Shown here piece by piece: positions 51,200 to 60,718 of a stretch of DNA of 64,000 nucleotides. The DNA comes from Lewinellaceae bacterium. GTDB lineage: Bacteria > Bacteroidota > Bacteroidia > Chitinophagales > Saprospiraceae. The DNA is taken from the NCBI GenBank assembly GCA_020636215.1, contig JACJYG010000008.1, forward strand, positions 420,501 to 484,500. The letters are read 5' to 3'. Position 1 is the stretch's first letter, and the number at the start of each line of letters is the position of its first letter. A program made the position numbers and the translations under genes. Under the pieces are notes generated by a model, which saw nothing but the letters and a program-made list of their open reading frames with translations, was not told where the DNA came from and did not search any database.

Positions 51200-54016
51200 C
51201 TAATGCGCCTCTAACCAATTCTTTCCTACCCCCATTTCTACCACGATCGGCACTTTTAGGCCCGGAATGGTGTTTTTCATCAGCTGCTCAATAATTGGTT
51301 TGATAGTTTCCAGCTCTTCTTTATGAGCATCGAAGACTAGTTCGTCATGCACCTGCAGGACCATTTTGGATTGGAATTGCCGCTTTTCAAATTCCTGGTG
51401 GATATTGACCATCGCGATCTTGATCATATCTGCCGCGGTACCCTGAATGGGTGTATTGATGGCGTTGCGCTCGGCATGGCCGCGTACAACGGCATTGCGG
51501 GAGTTGATGTCGCGTAAGTAGCGGCGGCGGCCCATCAGGGTTTTGACGTAACCAACTTTACGGGCTTCCTCCACGGATTTGTCCATATAGCCCTTCAGGC
51601 CGGGGTAGCGGAGGAAGTACTGGTCAATGAGCTCCTTAGCTTCTGAGCGTTTAATATCCAGTTGCATAGAAAGGTTATGGGCGCCGGCGCCATAGATAAG
51701 GGAGAAGTTGACGGTTTTGGCGCGGTAGCGCTGTTCGCGGGTCACTTCATCGTAGGGGACTTCGAAGACGCGGGCGGCGGTGGCGCGGTGAATATCCTTC
51801 CCTGTTTGGAAGGCATCCAGCATAGCCTCGTCGCCACTGATTTCGGCAATGATGCGCAACTCGATCTGCGAGTAGTCGGCTGCCAGAATGACGTGGTCCT
51901 CATCGCGGGGGATGAAGGCTTCGCGGACCTTGGCGCCTTCCGGTGTGCGAACGGGGATATTTTGAAGGTTGGGATTATTGGAGCTCAGGCGACCGGTAGC
52001 AGCCAGTGCCTGATTGAAAGAACTGTGGATGCGCCCGGTTCGGGGGTTGACCATTTTAGGCAGGGCATCTACGTAGGTAGACTTCAGCTTCACCAGCCCA
52101 CGGTGTTTAAGAATATCTTCGATGATGGGATGTTCTTTGGCCAGTTCCGCCAGTTTATCCTCACTAGTGGAATATTGGCCCGATTTGGTTTTGCTCCCTC
52201 GGTAAGGCAGCCCCATCTTTTCGAACAGGATCTCCCCCACCTGTTTGGGAGAGGAAATATTGAACCGCCCGTCAGCCAATTTGTAGATGGTTTGTTCCAG
52301 TTCTGCAATTTCCTGGTCCAGCTCTTTGGAATACTCGTTCAGGAAATCGGCATCAACTTTCACCCCGGCATATTCCAGCTCGACCAAAGCCTTCACCAGG
52401 GGCGCTTCGATCTCGTCGAAAAGCTTCCGAAAGCCTTCCTTTTCCAGGCGTGGCGCCAGGTATTCCTTTAACTGCAGGGTGATGTCGGCGTCTTCCGCGG
52501 CGTATTCCACCACTTTTTCCACCGGCACATCGCGCATAGTGAGCTGCTCCTTGCCTTTTTTGCCGATGAGTTGGGAGATAGAAACCGGTTGGTATTTGAG
52601 GTAAGTTTCCGAAAGGTAATCCATATTGTGCCTCAATTCGGGTTCCAGCAGGTAGTGGGCCAGCATGGTGTCGAAGTATTGGCCTTTTACCTCTACTCCA
52701 TACCACTTCAGGACGATGGCGTCATACTTGATATTTTGTCCTACCTTTTCGATGGCCTCGTTTTCGAATAAGGGCTTGAATTCATCTACCACCTTTTGGG
52801 CTTCTACCTGATCTTCCGGAATGGGCACATAATAGGCTTCGTGGGCTTTAATAGCGAATGATAGTCCTACGAGTTCTGCCTGAGTTGGGTCGATATTAGT
52901 GGTTTCAGAGTCAAAGCAGAAGCTCTTTTGCTTGGATAAAAGGGCAATCAGTTTCGCCCGTTCTTCAGGGGTATCCACCAGCTGGTAGTCGTGCGAAGTA
53001 TTCGAGATGTTATAATCCGCTACAGAATGTGCTGGCGGTGGTGGCGGAGCCAAAGGTGCGGGCGCATTTTCCTCGCCAAAAAGATTGCCTTGTTGGCCGG
53101 GGCCGGGTTTGGAAACAGGAGCAGCTGCGGGTTCTTCACCCTCGTTCAGAATCTCCCGGGCCAGAGACCTGAATTCCAGTTCCCGGAAGATCTCAGCCAG
53201 TTTGTCCTTATCCGGTGCTTCCAGTTCAAATTGTTTTTCATCAAACTGGATAGGCGCATGGGTATCAATGATGGCCAGTTTTTTGGAGAGCAGGGCCTGG
53301 TCAGCGTATTCCTTTACCCGTTCCTGTTGCTTGCCCTTGAGCTCGTCCACGTGTTCGATCAGGCTTTCCACAGAGCCGTAAGCTTCCAGCAATTTCGCCG
53401 CCGTTTTGGGGCCAATGCCCGGGATACCGGGAATATTGTCGACGCTGTCTCCTTGTAAACCCAGTATATCAATTACCTGTTCGGTGCGCTCGATCCCCCA
53501 GTTGTCCAGCACTTCCTTTACTCCCCAGACCTCGGCGCCATTGCCCTGGCGCGAAGGTTTGTACATCAGTACTTTGTCGGTGACCAATTGTCCAAAGTCC
53601 TTATCAGGAGTGACCATATAGACCGTATAATTCTGCTCGGCCGCCTGACGCGCCAGGGTGCCGATAACATCATCCGCTTCGTACCCATCAACGGTGACGA
53701 CAGGGATCTTGAAGGCGTTGACGATGGCCTCGATGTAAGGAATGGCTACCGTTATATCCTCCGGTTGAGCTTCCCGATTGGCTTTGTATTCCTTATACAG
53801 TTCATGGCGGAAAGTGGGGGTCGACAGGTCAAAGGAAACAGCAATATGAGAAGGTTTCTGCGAACTCATCAGATCCCAGAGGGTGCGGGTAAAGCCCATT
53901 ACCGCGGAGGTGTTGACGCCTTTGGAATTGATAAGCGGCCGGCCAATAAATGCAAAGTGCGCCCGGTACACCAGGGCGTGGCCGTCGAGCAGGAACAATC
54001 TTTTATCTTCTGACAT
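51200..54016 (-). CDS. polA: DNA polymerase I
   Basis: 938 residues from the ATG at 54014-54016 (MSEDKRLFLLDGHALVYRAH), in preference to an upstream in-frame start. Residues about 1-260 are the 5'-3' exonuclease with TPDKDFGQLV and GIPGIGPKTAAKLL. Residues about 330-520 are a 3'-5' exonuclease whose metal ligands appear intact (FCFDSETTNID, QNIKYDA, YAAEDADITLQL). Residues about 540-938 are the polymerase (AADYSQIELRI motif A, VHDELVFD motif C, the O helix RYRAKTVNFSLIYGAGA). It fills gaps in repair and Okazaki fragment processing. Long antisense frames over it are shadows. Confidence 0.96.
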   Translation of the reverse strand: MSEDKRLFLLDGHALVYRAHFAFIGRPLINSKGVNTSAVMGFTRTLWDLMSSQKPSHIAVSFDLSTPTFRHELYKEYKANREAQPEDITVAIPYIEAIVNAFKIPVVTVDGYEADDVIGTLARQAAEQNYTVYMVTPDKDFGQLVTDKVLMYKPSRQGNGAEVWGVKEVLDNWGIERTEQVIDILGLQGDSVDNIPGIPGIGPKTAAKLLEAYGSVESLIEHVDELKGKQQERVKEYADQALLSKKLAIIDTHAPIQFDEKQFELEAPDKDKLAEIFRELEFRSLAREILNEGEEPAAAPVSKPGPGQQGNLFGEENAPAPLAPPPPPAHSVADYNISNTSHDYQLVDTPEERAKLIALLSKQKSFCFDSETTNIDPTQAELVGLSFAIKAHEAYYVPIPEDQVEAQKVVDEFKPLFENEAIEKVGQNIKYDAIVLKWYGVEVKGQYFDTMLAHYLLEPELRHNMDYLSETYLKYQPVSISQLIGKKGKEQLTMRDVPVEKVVEYAAEDADITLQLKEYLAPRLEKEGFRKLFDEIEAPLVKALVELEYAGVKVDADFLNEYSKELDQEIAELEQTIYKLADGRFNISSPKQVGEILFEKMGLPYRGSKTKSGQYSTSEDKLAELAKEHPIIEDILKHRGLVKLKSTYVDALPKMVNPRTGRIHSSFNQALAATGRLSSNNPNLQNIPVRTPEGAKVREAFIPRDEDHVILAADYSQIELRIIAEISGDEAMLDAFQTGKDIHRATAARVFEVPYDEVTREQRYRAKTVNFSLIYGAGAHNLSMQLDIKRSEAKELIDQYFLRYPGLKGYMDKSVEEARKVGYVKTLMGRRRYLRDINSRNAVVRGHAERNAINTPIQGTAADMIKIAMVNIHQEFEKRQFQSKMVLQVHDELVFDAHKEELETIKPIIEQLMKNTIPGLKVPIVVEMGVGKNWLEAH

Positions 54017-54177
54017 GCTATTTTGGTTTGTTGGCAGATTAGTATACATGTTTTATTTTCAAGTTGGAAGCTATATCGGTTAAAGATTTATTGCTTCCCT
54101 TGGGACTGTTCAACGTTTACCCGGCTGACTAGATTTATCCGGCTGACGGACGGACGTAAATCGTCCCTCTGCCCTCC

Positions 54178-57100
54178 CTACTCCTCCACCACCGCTTCTT
54201 TCAGGATCATATCAACCTCCTCGCTGGAAAGCGCATTGCGCCGGCCTTCTTTGCTGGACAGGTAAGAGTAGATTGACGGAATGACGAAGAGGGTCAGCAA
54301 GGTGGCAAACACCAGGCCTCCGATGACGGCTATACCCATTGAAACGCGGCTTTCCGAGCCGGCGCCCAACGCCAGGGCAATTGGCAGTACGCCCAGAATA
54401 GTAGACAAACTGGTCATCAGGATAGGCCGGAAGCGGGACACGGAAGCGTCTTTAATGGCTTCCAGCCGGCTAAGCCCCTGCTCTTTCCGCTGGTTGGCAA
54501 ACTCCACAATAAGGATACCGTTTTTGGCGACAAGGCCAATGAGCATGATGATACCGATCTGACTAAAGATATTGAGCGTGTGGCCAAAATACCAAATGGA
54601 CAACACTGCGCCGGCCAGCGCCAGCGGCACGGTGAACATGATGATGAACGGGTCGACGAAACTTTCGAACTGTGCCGCCAGCACCAGGTAGATGAGAATA
54701 ATGGCCAGGGTAAAGGCGAACAGCAGGCTCGAAGAGCTTTCTGCAAAGTCTTTGGATGGCCCGGCCAGTTCGGTGTAGAATCCATCGGGAAGTACGCGCT
54801 TGGAAATGGCGGACATGGCTTCGATTCCGTCGCCAATGGTTTTACCATCCGCCAGGCCGGCCGAAACGGTAGCTGAAACGAAGCGGTTGAAGCGAAAGAG
54901 GGTGGGCGGCGTCACCCTTTCTTCCAGCCTGATGAGGTTGTCCAACTGTATCATTTTACCCTCATCACTGCGCACGTAAAGGGAGCGCACGTCGATAGGT
55001 TCGTTGCGGTCCTGCCGTTGCACCTGGCCGATGACCTGGTATTGCTTTCCGTCCATAATAAAGTAACCAAAGCGCTGGCCACTGAGCCCAAGTTGCAGGG
55101 TTTGCGCAATATCGAGTACAGAAACCCCCAGGTCTTTGGCTTTCTGCCGGTCGATATTGATATTGAGTTCGGGCTTGTTGAACTTCAGGTCCACGTCTAC
55201 AAAGCGGAAGGTAGGGTCTTTGCCGACTTCCTCCACGAAGCGGGGCAGGGTTTCTTTCAGTTTGGCAAAATTGGGCGCCTGCAGAACAAATTGTACCGGT
55301 AGGCCGCTCCGTCGGTTGCCAATACTTTGTTCTTCAGCGAGGAAAGTAACGGCGCCGGTCAGTTTTTGCACTTTGGGCGTTAATTCATTAAGTATTTGGG
55401 ATTGGCTGCGCTTCCGGGTTTTCGGGTCGGTGAGGATGGCGAAAGCAAAACCTGAGTTGACGGAAGTTGAAGCGCCAAAGCCAGGCGACGTCACCGATAT
55501 AATGCCTTCCCGCTCGGGTATTCCTGCCTTCATGGTATCTACCAGTTGAGTCATATACTCATCCATAAACTCGAAAGTAGACCCTTCCGGGCCGCGGGTG
55601 ATAGCCCGGATGCGGCTTCGATCTTCCATTGGCGCCAACTCCGATGGGAGTTCTCTGCCGATGAAGTAGATCATCAATCCGGCAACCACCATGATCACCG
55701 GCCCCAGCCATCGCACCTTCATAAAAGCATTCAACCCATTCCGGTAACCATTGGTCAAGGCGACGAAGAAAGGCTCGGTCAGACGGTAGAAGAAAGGATG
55801 GCGGGCCCGGCGTTTCAATATCTTGGCCGACAGCATGGGGGTAAGGGTCAGGGCTACGAAGGAAGAAATAATCACCGCTCCGGCAATCACAATGCCGAAT
55901 TCCCTGAAAAGGCGTCCCGTTAAACCCTGTAAAAAAATCACCGGCAGGAATACCGCTACCAATGCTACCGTTGTAGCGATCACTGCAAAGAATATCTCCT
56001 GGGATCCTTTAAGCGAGGCCTTCAGTGGCGTCATGCCTGCTTCGATCTTGGCGTAAATGTTTTCCAGAACCACCACCGCATCGTCCACCACCAAACCAAT
56101 AGCCAGGACAATGCCCAGCAGGGTGAGCACATTGATGGAAAAACCGGCTATATACATGATGAAAAAAGAACCGATCAGCGAGATGGGAATGACTAAAACG
56201 GGAATTAGCGTGGTACGCCAGTCGCGGAGGAAGAGGAAAATAATGAGCACCACCAGGCCAAACGCCAGGTAGATGGTCTGATTCACCTCCTCAATGGAGG
56301 CGCGGATAAATTTAGTGATGTCGAATCCAATGCCGAGTTTAATGTCTTCCGGCAGGTCTTTTTTTATCAGTTCGAGGCGTCGGTAGAATTCATCGGCGAT
56401 TTCGATGTTGTTGGCGCCGGGCTGCGGAATAATGGCGTTACCCACCATCGGCACGCCGTCTCGCTTGAGCACGGTGCGCATGTTTTCCGGGCCCAGTTCG
56501 GCAGTTCCGACATCGCGGAAACGTACGATCCGGCCGCCTTCTTCTTTCAGGAGAAGGTCGTTGAAATCTTCTGGCGTCACCAGCCGGCCCTGGGTTCGCA
56601 CGGTGAGTTCCGTATTATTGCCTTCCACCCGGCCGGAAGGCAATTCGATATTCTCTCGCCGCAGCGCATTTTGTACATCCAATGGGGTGAGGTTGTAGGC
56701 CGCCAATTTATCAGGGTTAATCCACAGCCGCATGGCGTACCGCTTGGAGCCCCAGATGCGGATCTCGCTCACACCACTGATCGTCTGCAGGCGCTCTTTG
56801 AAAACGTTTTCGGCAATGCTGGTCAGTTCCAGCAGGGAACGCTTGTTACTTTGAATGTTCAGGAAAATGATTGGGTCAGAGTTGGCATCAGCCTTGGAAA
56901 CGATAGGCGGGTCCGCTTCGGGAGGCAGTTGTCCAATACTACGGGATACTTTATCGCGCACATCATTGGCGGCGGTTTCCAGGTCGACTTCCAGGTTGAA
57001 TTCTACCGTTAGGGTGCTGCGGCCATCATTGCTGACGGAAGTAATGGATCGGATGCCGGCAATACCGTTTACCGCTTCTTCCAGAGGCTCGGTGATCTGT

Positions 57101-57282
57101 GACTCTATGATGTCCGCATTCGCGCCCACATAGTCGGTGCTGACGGTAATGATTGGGGGGTCTACGCTGGGGTATTCCCGAATGCCCAGGTAGTTCAAAC
57201 CAATGAGCCCGAACAAGATGATCGTGATGGACATAACCATCGACAAGACGGGGCGCTGTATGCTGACAGAGGATAAGCTCAT
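54178..57282 (-). CDS. RND multidrug efflux pump, AcrB/MexB (HAE1) type
   Basis: A 1034-residue inner-membrane proton antiporter with twelve expected membrane helices. Intramembrane VVDDAVVVLENIYA holds the two proton-relay aspartates near residue 405; GNNTELTVRTQGR and related stretches belong to the periplasmic porter and docking domains. The N-terminus MSLSSVSIQRPVLSMVMSI is typical. It takes substrate from the periplasm or outer inner-membrane leaflet to an outer membrane channel. The adaptor gene is 100 bp upstream; no TolC-like gene is next to it, so the pump probably uses a channel encoded elsewhere. Confidence 0.94.
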   Translation of the reverse strand: MSLSSVSIQRPVLSMVMSITIILFGLIGLNYLGIREYPSVDPPIITVSTDYVGANADIIESQITEPLEEAVNGIAGIRSITSVSNDGRSTLTVEFNLEVDLETAANDVRDKVSRSIGQLPPEADPPIVSKADANSDPIIFLNIQSNKRSLLELTSIAENVFKERLQTISGVSEIRIWGSKRYAMRLWINPDKLAAYNLTPLDVQNALRRENIELPSGRVEGNNTELTVRTQGRLVTPEDFNDLLLKEEGGRIVRFRDVGTAELGPENMRTVLKRDGVPMVGNAIIPQPGANNIEIADEFYRRLELIKKDLPEDIKLGIGFDITKFIRASIEEVNQTIYLAFGLVVLIIFLFLRDWRTTLIPVLVIPISLIGSFFIMYIAGFSINVLTLLGIVLAIGLVVDDAVVVLENIYAKIEAGMTPLKASLKGSQEIFFAVIATTVALVAVFLPVIFLQGLTGRLFREFGIVIAGAVIISSFVALTLTPMLSAKILKRRARHPFFYRLTEPFFVALTNGYRNGLNAFMKVRWLGPVIMVVAGLMIYFIGRELPSELAPMEDRSRIRAITRGPEGSTFEFMDEYMTQLVDTMKAGIPEREGIISVTSPGFGASTSVNSGFAFAILTDPKTRKRSQSQILNELTPKVQKLTGAVTFLAEEQSIGNRRSGLPVQFVLQAPNFAKLKETLPRFVEEVGKDPTFRFVDVDLKFNKPELNINIDRQKAKDLGVSVLDIAQTLQLGLSGQRFGYFIMDGKQYQVIGQVQRQDRNEPIDVRSLYVRSDEGKMIQLDNLIRLEERVTPPTLFRFNRFVSATVSAGLADGKTIGDGIEAMSAISKRVLPDGFYTELAGPSKDFAESSSSLLFAFTLAIILIYLVLAAQFESFVDPFIIMFTVPLALAGAVLSIWYFGHTLNIFSQIGIIMLIGLVAKNGILIVEFANQRKEQGLSRLEAIKDASVSRFRPILMTSLSTILGVLPIALALGAGSESRVSMGIAVIGGLVFATLLTLFVIPSIYSYLSSKEGRRNALSSEEVDMILKEAVVEE

Positions 57283-57296
57283 GCTTTGGAATTTTA

Positions 57297-57326
57297 AATG
57301 TAAAATTCAAAATGTAAAATGTAAAA
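57297..57326. repeat. Short AATGTAAAA repeats in the pump-adaptor gap
   Basis: AATGTAAAA occurs at 57297-57305, 57311-57319 and 57318-57326, and a complementary ACATTTTAC lies about 35 bp further on. This is low-complexity AT-rich sequence in the 100-bp spacer; a regulatory role or a decayed repeat are both possible. Confidence 0.4.
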
Positions 57327-57382
57327 GAGGCTGGGGAACACCTGCCGCTACAATTTATGCTACATTTTACAGATGGAATTAC

Positions 57383-58474
57383 TCAATTTAACTGAGTAAT
57401 GAGGACATCGGCGCCAGGCTGGGCCTGCAGTACCCCGGAGGTAATCACCGTATCGCCGGCTATCAGGCCTTCCGTGATTTGAATGAGGGCTTCCTGGCGA
57501 ATTCCGGTCGTCACTTCGACGGATTCTGCTTTTCCATTGCGGACAACGAACACTTTCTGGCTATTCAGTTCCGGAATGATGGCCTGAGTAGGGATCATTA
57601 TGGCATTCCCAAACTGCTTGAGGTTGACGGTCACTTTGGCAAAAGCGCCCGGAAGAATACTTCCGTCTGGATTGGAAGCAGAGGCCTTCAGGCGTAACGT
57701 CCGGGTATCGGGGTCAACGTTAGGTTCTCTGGCAACTACAGTTGCGTTGTAGACCTGGTCCGAACCGTCGAGCCGGAATTCCACCGTTGTTCCCCGGTTG
57801 ACTTCCCGGCCATATTTTTCCGGAACATCGAATTCCAGCTTGATCGGATTGATCTTTACGAGGCTAACAATGGGCGTGCCTGGTGACAGGTAACTCCCTT
57901 CACTCACCATGCGAAGCCCTAGCTTCCCATTGAAAGGCGCCCGGATGATGCGCTTTTCCAACTGTGCGTCAACCAGGGCGATCTCGGCTTTGGTTTTCTC
58001 CACCTCTGCTGCCGCAACTTCATATTCCTGGAGGCTGACGCCTTCTTTATCATATAGCGCTTTGAGGCGTTCGGCAATCTTTTCATTCAAGGTCTGCTGA
58101 ACGGCCAGGCGTTTTCGTTCGGCCCGGAGTTCTTCGGTGTCCAGCTCTACCAAAGCGGCTCCGCGCTTCACTTCTGTGCCTTCCTGAAACAGGATCTTCA
58201 GCACCTTTCCCGGCACCTCGCTGGTAATGGAAACTTCTTCATCGGGAGCAGTGGAGCCATTCACGGAGATGGCGTCTTTTAGTAATTGGGGCCGCGCTAT
58301 CATGGCTTCTACCGATAAGGCTGGGGGCCCCTGGGGAGCACTCCGGGCCAAACCCTGATCTTTGGGCGGTTCCGGTTTTTTTGTTCCCAGAATATCCGAC
58401 TGGTATAAAAGGAAAGCGGCAGCCAACAGGACGATGGCCACAATAGATACGATTCGGGTGGTTCTTTTACTCAT
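57383..58474 (-). CDS. RND periplasmic adaptor (membrane fusion protein)
   Basis: A 363-residue AcrA/MexA-like protein. An N-terminal hydrophobic anchor (IVSIVAIVLLAAAFLLY) leads to a biotinyl-lipoyl domain (EVPGKVLKILFQEGTEVKRG), a helical hairpin (residues about 115-170; KALYDKEGVSLQEYEVAAAE), the second lipoyl half (RAPFNGKLGLRMVSEG), and the beta-barrel and proximal domains to the C-terminus. It spans the periplasm between pump and outer membrane factor. It is the first gene of the two-gene efflux unit, divergent from argB. Confidence 0.92.
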   Translation of the reverse strand: MSKRTTRIVSIVAIVLLAAAFLLYQSDILGTKKPEPPKDQGLARSAPQGPPALSVEAMIARPQLLKDAISVNGSTAPDEEVSITSEVPGKVLKILFQEGTEVKRGAALVELDTEELRAERKRLAVQQTLNEKIAERLKALYDKEGVSLQEYEVAAAEVEKTKAEIALVDAQLEKRIIRAPFNGKLGLRMVSEGSYLSPGTPIVSLVKINPIKLEFDVPEKYGREVNRGTTVEFRLDGSDQVYNATVVAREPNVDPDTRTLRLKASASNPDGSILPGAFAKVTVNLKQFGNAIMIPTQAIIPELNSQKVFVVRNGKAESVEVTTGIRQEALIQITEGLIAGDTVITSGVLQAQPGADVLITQLN

Positions 58475-58648
58475 TAGGCGTATTGGTAAAATCAGTTTTA
58501 AAGGTAACTACTTTTTAGCGAGCAGGGTTCATTTTTCATTGGCATGTAAAGATTTTCAGATAGGCGGCTTATAATTTGGATGTCCCAGTAATTTTTTACA
58601 TTATATGGCCTTCATTTTCAATTGTTTGAAAAAAAAAGAAGCTGGTTT

Positions 58649-59473
58649 ATGGGTAATAGGCCCCTAATTGTGGTGAAATACGGTGGAAATGCCATGCAGA
58701 GTGAACAGCTCAAGCAATCTGTCGTTCAAAGTATAGGAACCTTGCTTCAACACGCTTACCGCCTGGTGCTCGTTCACGGGGGCGGGCCTTTCATTGGGAA
58801 GATACTGGAGCAGGTTAATATCAACTCTGAATTTATTGGTGGGCACCGCAAGACGAGCCCCGAAGCATTGAAATATATTGAGATGGCGCTCAAGGGGGAG
58901 GTCAATGGGAGTTTGGTAAACCTGCTTAATAAAGCTGGCCACCAAGCTGTTGGCTTGTCCGGTAAGGACGGGCGGATGGTAATAGCCCGGAAACGCTTCC
59001 ATGTCAGCCATGAAAATGGGCGGGAGCTTCGACACGACCTTGGGCAGGTGGGCGATGTAGCAAGAATAGATACCAGCCTGCCAATCCTACTACTGGAAAA
59101 CGGATTTATTCCCGTTATCACTTGTATCGCCTCCGATGAAGCGGGTAATGATTATAACATCAACGCCGATATGTTTGCCGGTAGCCTCGCCGGAGCCCTT
59201 AAGGCGGACCACTACCTGGTTTTGACCGATGTAGACGGCCTGCTGAAGGATATCAATGACCCTTCTTCTATCATCCGAAAGTTACCGTTGGAAGCATTAG
59301 ATCCGCTCTTTGGATCTGTGATAAAAGGAGGAATGATCCCCAAACTGGAATCTTGTCGGATAGCGCTTATGAATGGCGCCCGCTCTGCCCGCATCATTAA
59401 TGGGACCAAGCCGGAGAGTTTGCTCAATGCCGTACAATCAAAAGAATCAACCGGAACAGAAATATGCTTGTAA
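58649..59473 (+). CDS. argB: Acetylglutamate kinase
   Basis: The ATG at 58649 gives 274 residues beginning MGNRPLIVVKYGGNAM, with the phosphate-binding loop at the start; a TTG at 58622 adds nine poorly conserved residues. It phosphorylates N-acetylglutamate in arginine synthesis. Other motifs are VLVHGGGPFIGKIL, the NINADMFAGSLAGALKAD substrate/ATP region, LTDVDGLLKD and IKGGMIPKLESC. It heads an argB-argD-argC-argJ series and overlaps argD by 10 bp. No Arg-rich feedback extension is seen, so arginine inhibition cannot be judged. Confidence 0.95.
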   Translation: MGNRPLIVVKYGGNAMQSEQLKQSVVQSIGTLLQHAYRLVLVHGGGPFIGKILEQVNINSEFIGGHRKTSPEALKYIEMALKGEVNGSLVNLLNKAGHQAVGLSGKDGRMVIARKRFHVSHENGRELRHDLGQVGDVARIDTSLPILLLENGFIPVITCIASDEAGNDYNINADMFAGSLAGALKADHYLVLTDVDGLLKDINDPSSIIRKLPLEALDPLFGSVIKGGMIPKLESCRIALMNGARSARIINGTKPESLLNAVQSKESTGTEICL

Positions 59474-60666
59474 AAGACAAAACGACAAACGAGTCGTTAC
59501 ACGAAATGGATCGGCAGCACTATCTGCCTACATTCAATCGCTTTCCCCTGGCTTTTAACAGGGGTAGCGGCGCCAGGCTTTGGGACGTGGAGGGAAAGGA
59601 ATACCTCGATGCGCTGGCGGGCATTGCCGTATGCAACCTTGGCCACTGCCACCCGCGGGTGGTGCAGGCTGTTCAGCAGCAGGCTTCCCGCCTGATGCAC
59701 ATCTCCAACTTTTTTGTCAGCGAGCCACAAGTGAAATTGTCGCAGAAATTGGTAACCCTTTCCGGGCTGGACCGTGTATTTTTCGCCAACAGCGGAGCAG
59801 AGTCCGTTGAAGGAGCGATCAAAATTGCCCGCAAATACGCCTTCAGTCAGGGCCGTGGTGGGGGCATCATTTCCATGAACAATTCTTTTCACGGCCGTAC
59901 CCTGGCGACCATTGCCACCGGAAAAGAGCGCATGCAACGTGGCTTTGGCCCTATGCCTGCCGGCTTCCACCGGCTTCCTTTCAATAATATCGAGGCGGTG
60001 CGGGAGGCCATCAGCGAGGATATTGCAGCAGTTATCCTGGAGCCTGTGCAGGGGGAAGGAGGTATAAATTTAGCCAAGCCTTGTTACCTGCGCGCCCTGC
60101 GGGAGCTTTGTACGCGGGAAAATGTCGTCCTTATCTTCGATGAGATCCAATGCGGTGTGGCGCGTACCGGCGAGTTTTTTGCCAAGGATTACTATGAGGT
60201 GCAACCCGATATTTTGACTCTGGCAAAAGGGCTGGGCAACGGGATGCCCATAGGCGCTATTCTCAGCAACGAAAAAGTGAGCAGCGCCATAGAATTTGGC
60301 GACCATGGCACCACCTTTGGCGGCAACCCCCTGGCTTGTGCCGCCGGATTGGCTACGCTGGAAGCAATTGAAGAAGAAGATATCCTGCGGCAAACGATGC
60401 GGAAAGGCTTCTGGCTGAAGGAAATGCTGGCGGAAAAGATCGGCCGCCATCCCGGGCTAAAGGAGATCCGGGGCCTGGGGCTAATGATCGGCGTGGAATT
60501 CGATTTCGAAACCAAACCCCTCGTCCTGAAAATGATGGAACACGGGGTATTGGCCAATGCCACTGCCGGTAATGTGCTGCGCCTGGTGCCGCCACTGGTG
60601 ATTACCTTCGAAGAGCTGGAACGCCTGGTTGATGTAATCGCCTTGTCTTTGAAAGAAATAAATTGA
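59464..60666 (+). CDS. argD: Acetylornithine aminotransferase
   Basis: A 400-residue PLP aminotransferase (class III) converting N-acetylglutamate semialdehyde to N-acetylornithine. FANSGAESVEGAIKIARK is the cofactor-binding stretch, NSFHGRTLATIATG follows, LIFDEIQCGVARTGEFFA contains the PLP-pyridine Asp, and LTLAKGLGNGMPIGA holds the Schiff-base Lys255. An in-frame ATG at 59506 is an alternative start that would abolish the overlap with argB. A related 4-aminobutyrate or ornithine aminotransferase role is possible by sequence, but the arg neighbours favour argD. Confidence 0.92.
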   Translation: MLVKDKTTNESLHEMDRQHYLPTFNRFPLAFNRGSGARLWDVEGKEYLDALAGIAVCNLGHCHPRVVQAVQQQASRLMHISNFFVSEPQVKLSQKLVTLSGLDRVFFANSGAESVEGAIKIARKYAFSQGRGGGIISMNNSFHGRTLATIATGKERMQRGFGPMPAGFHRLPFNNIEAVREAISEDIAAVILEPVQGEGGINLAKPCYLRALRELCTRENVVLIFDEIQCGVARTGEFFAKDYYEVQPDILTLAKGLGNGMPIGAILSNEKVSSAIEFGDHGTTFGGNPLACAAGLATLEAIEEEDILRQTMRKGFWLKEMLAEKIGRHPGLKEIRGLGLMIGVEFDFETKPLVLKMMEHGVLANATAGNVLRLVPPLVITFEELERLVDVIALSLKEIN

Positions 60667-60718
60667 TTGAAGATATCTTCCCATTTCATCGGAGTCGGAG
60701 GATTCGAAATAAATATTC

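Noticed and set aside
51662..52471. 269-residue plus-strand frame opposite polA
   Set aside because: It overlaps the polymerase domain, whose motifs are intact; no independent evidence.
54121..54166. CCGGCTGAC direct repeat and GGACG/CGTCC mini-hairpin between the RND pump and polA
   Set aside because: Short arms and repeats; not strong enough to call a terminator or operator.
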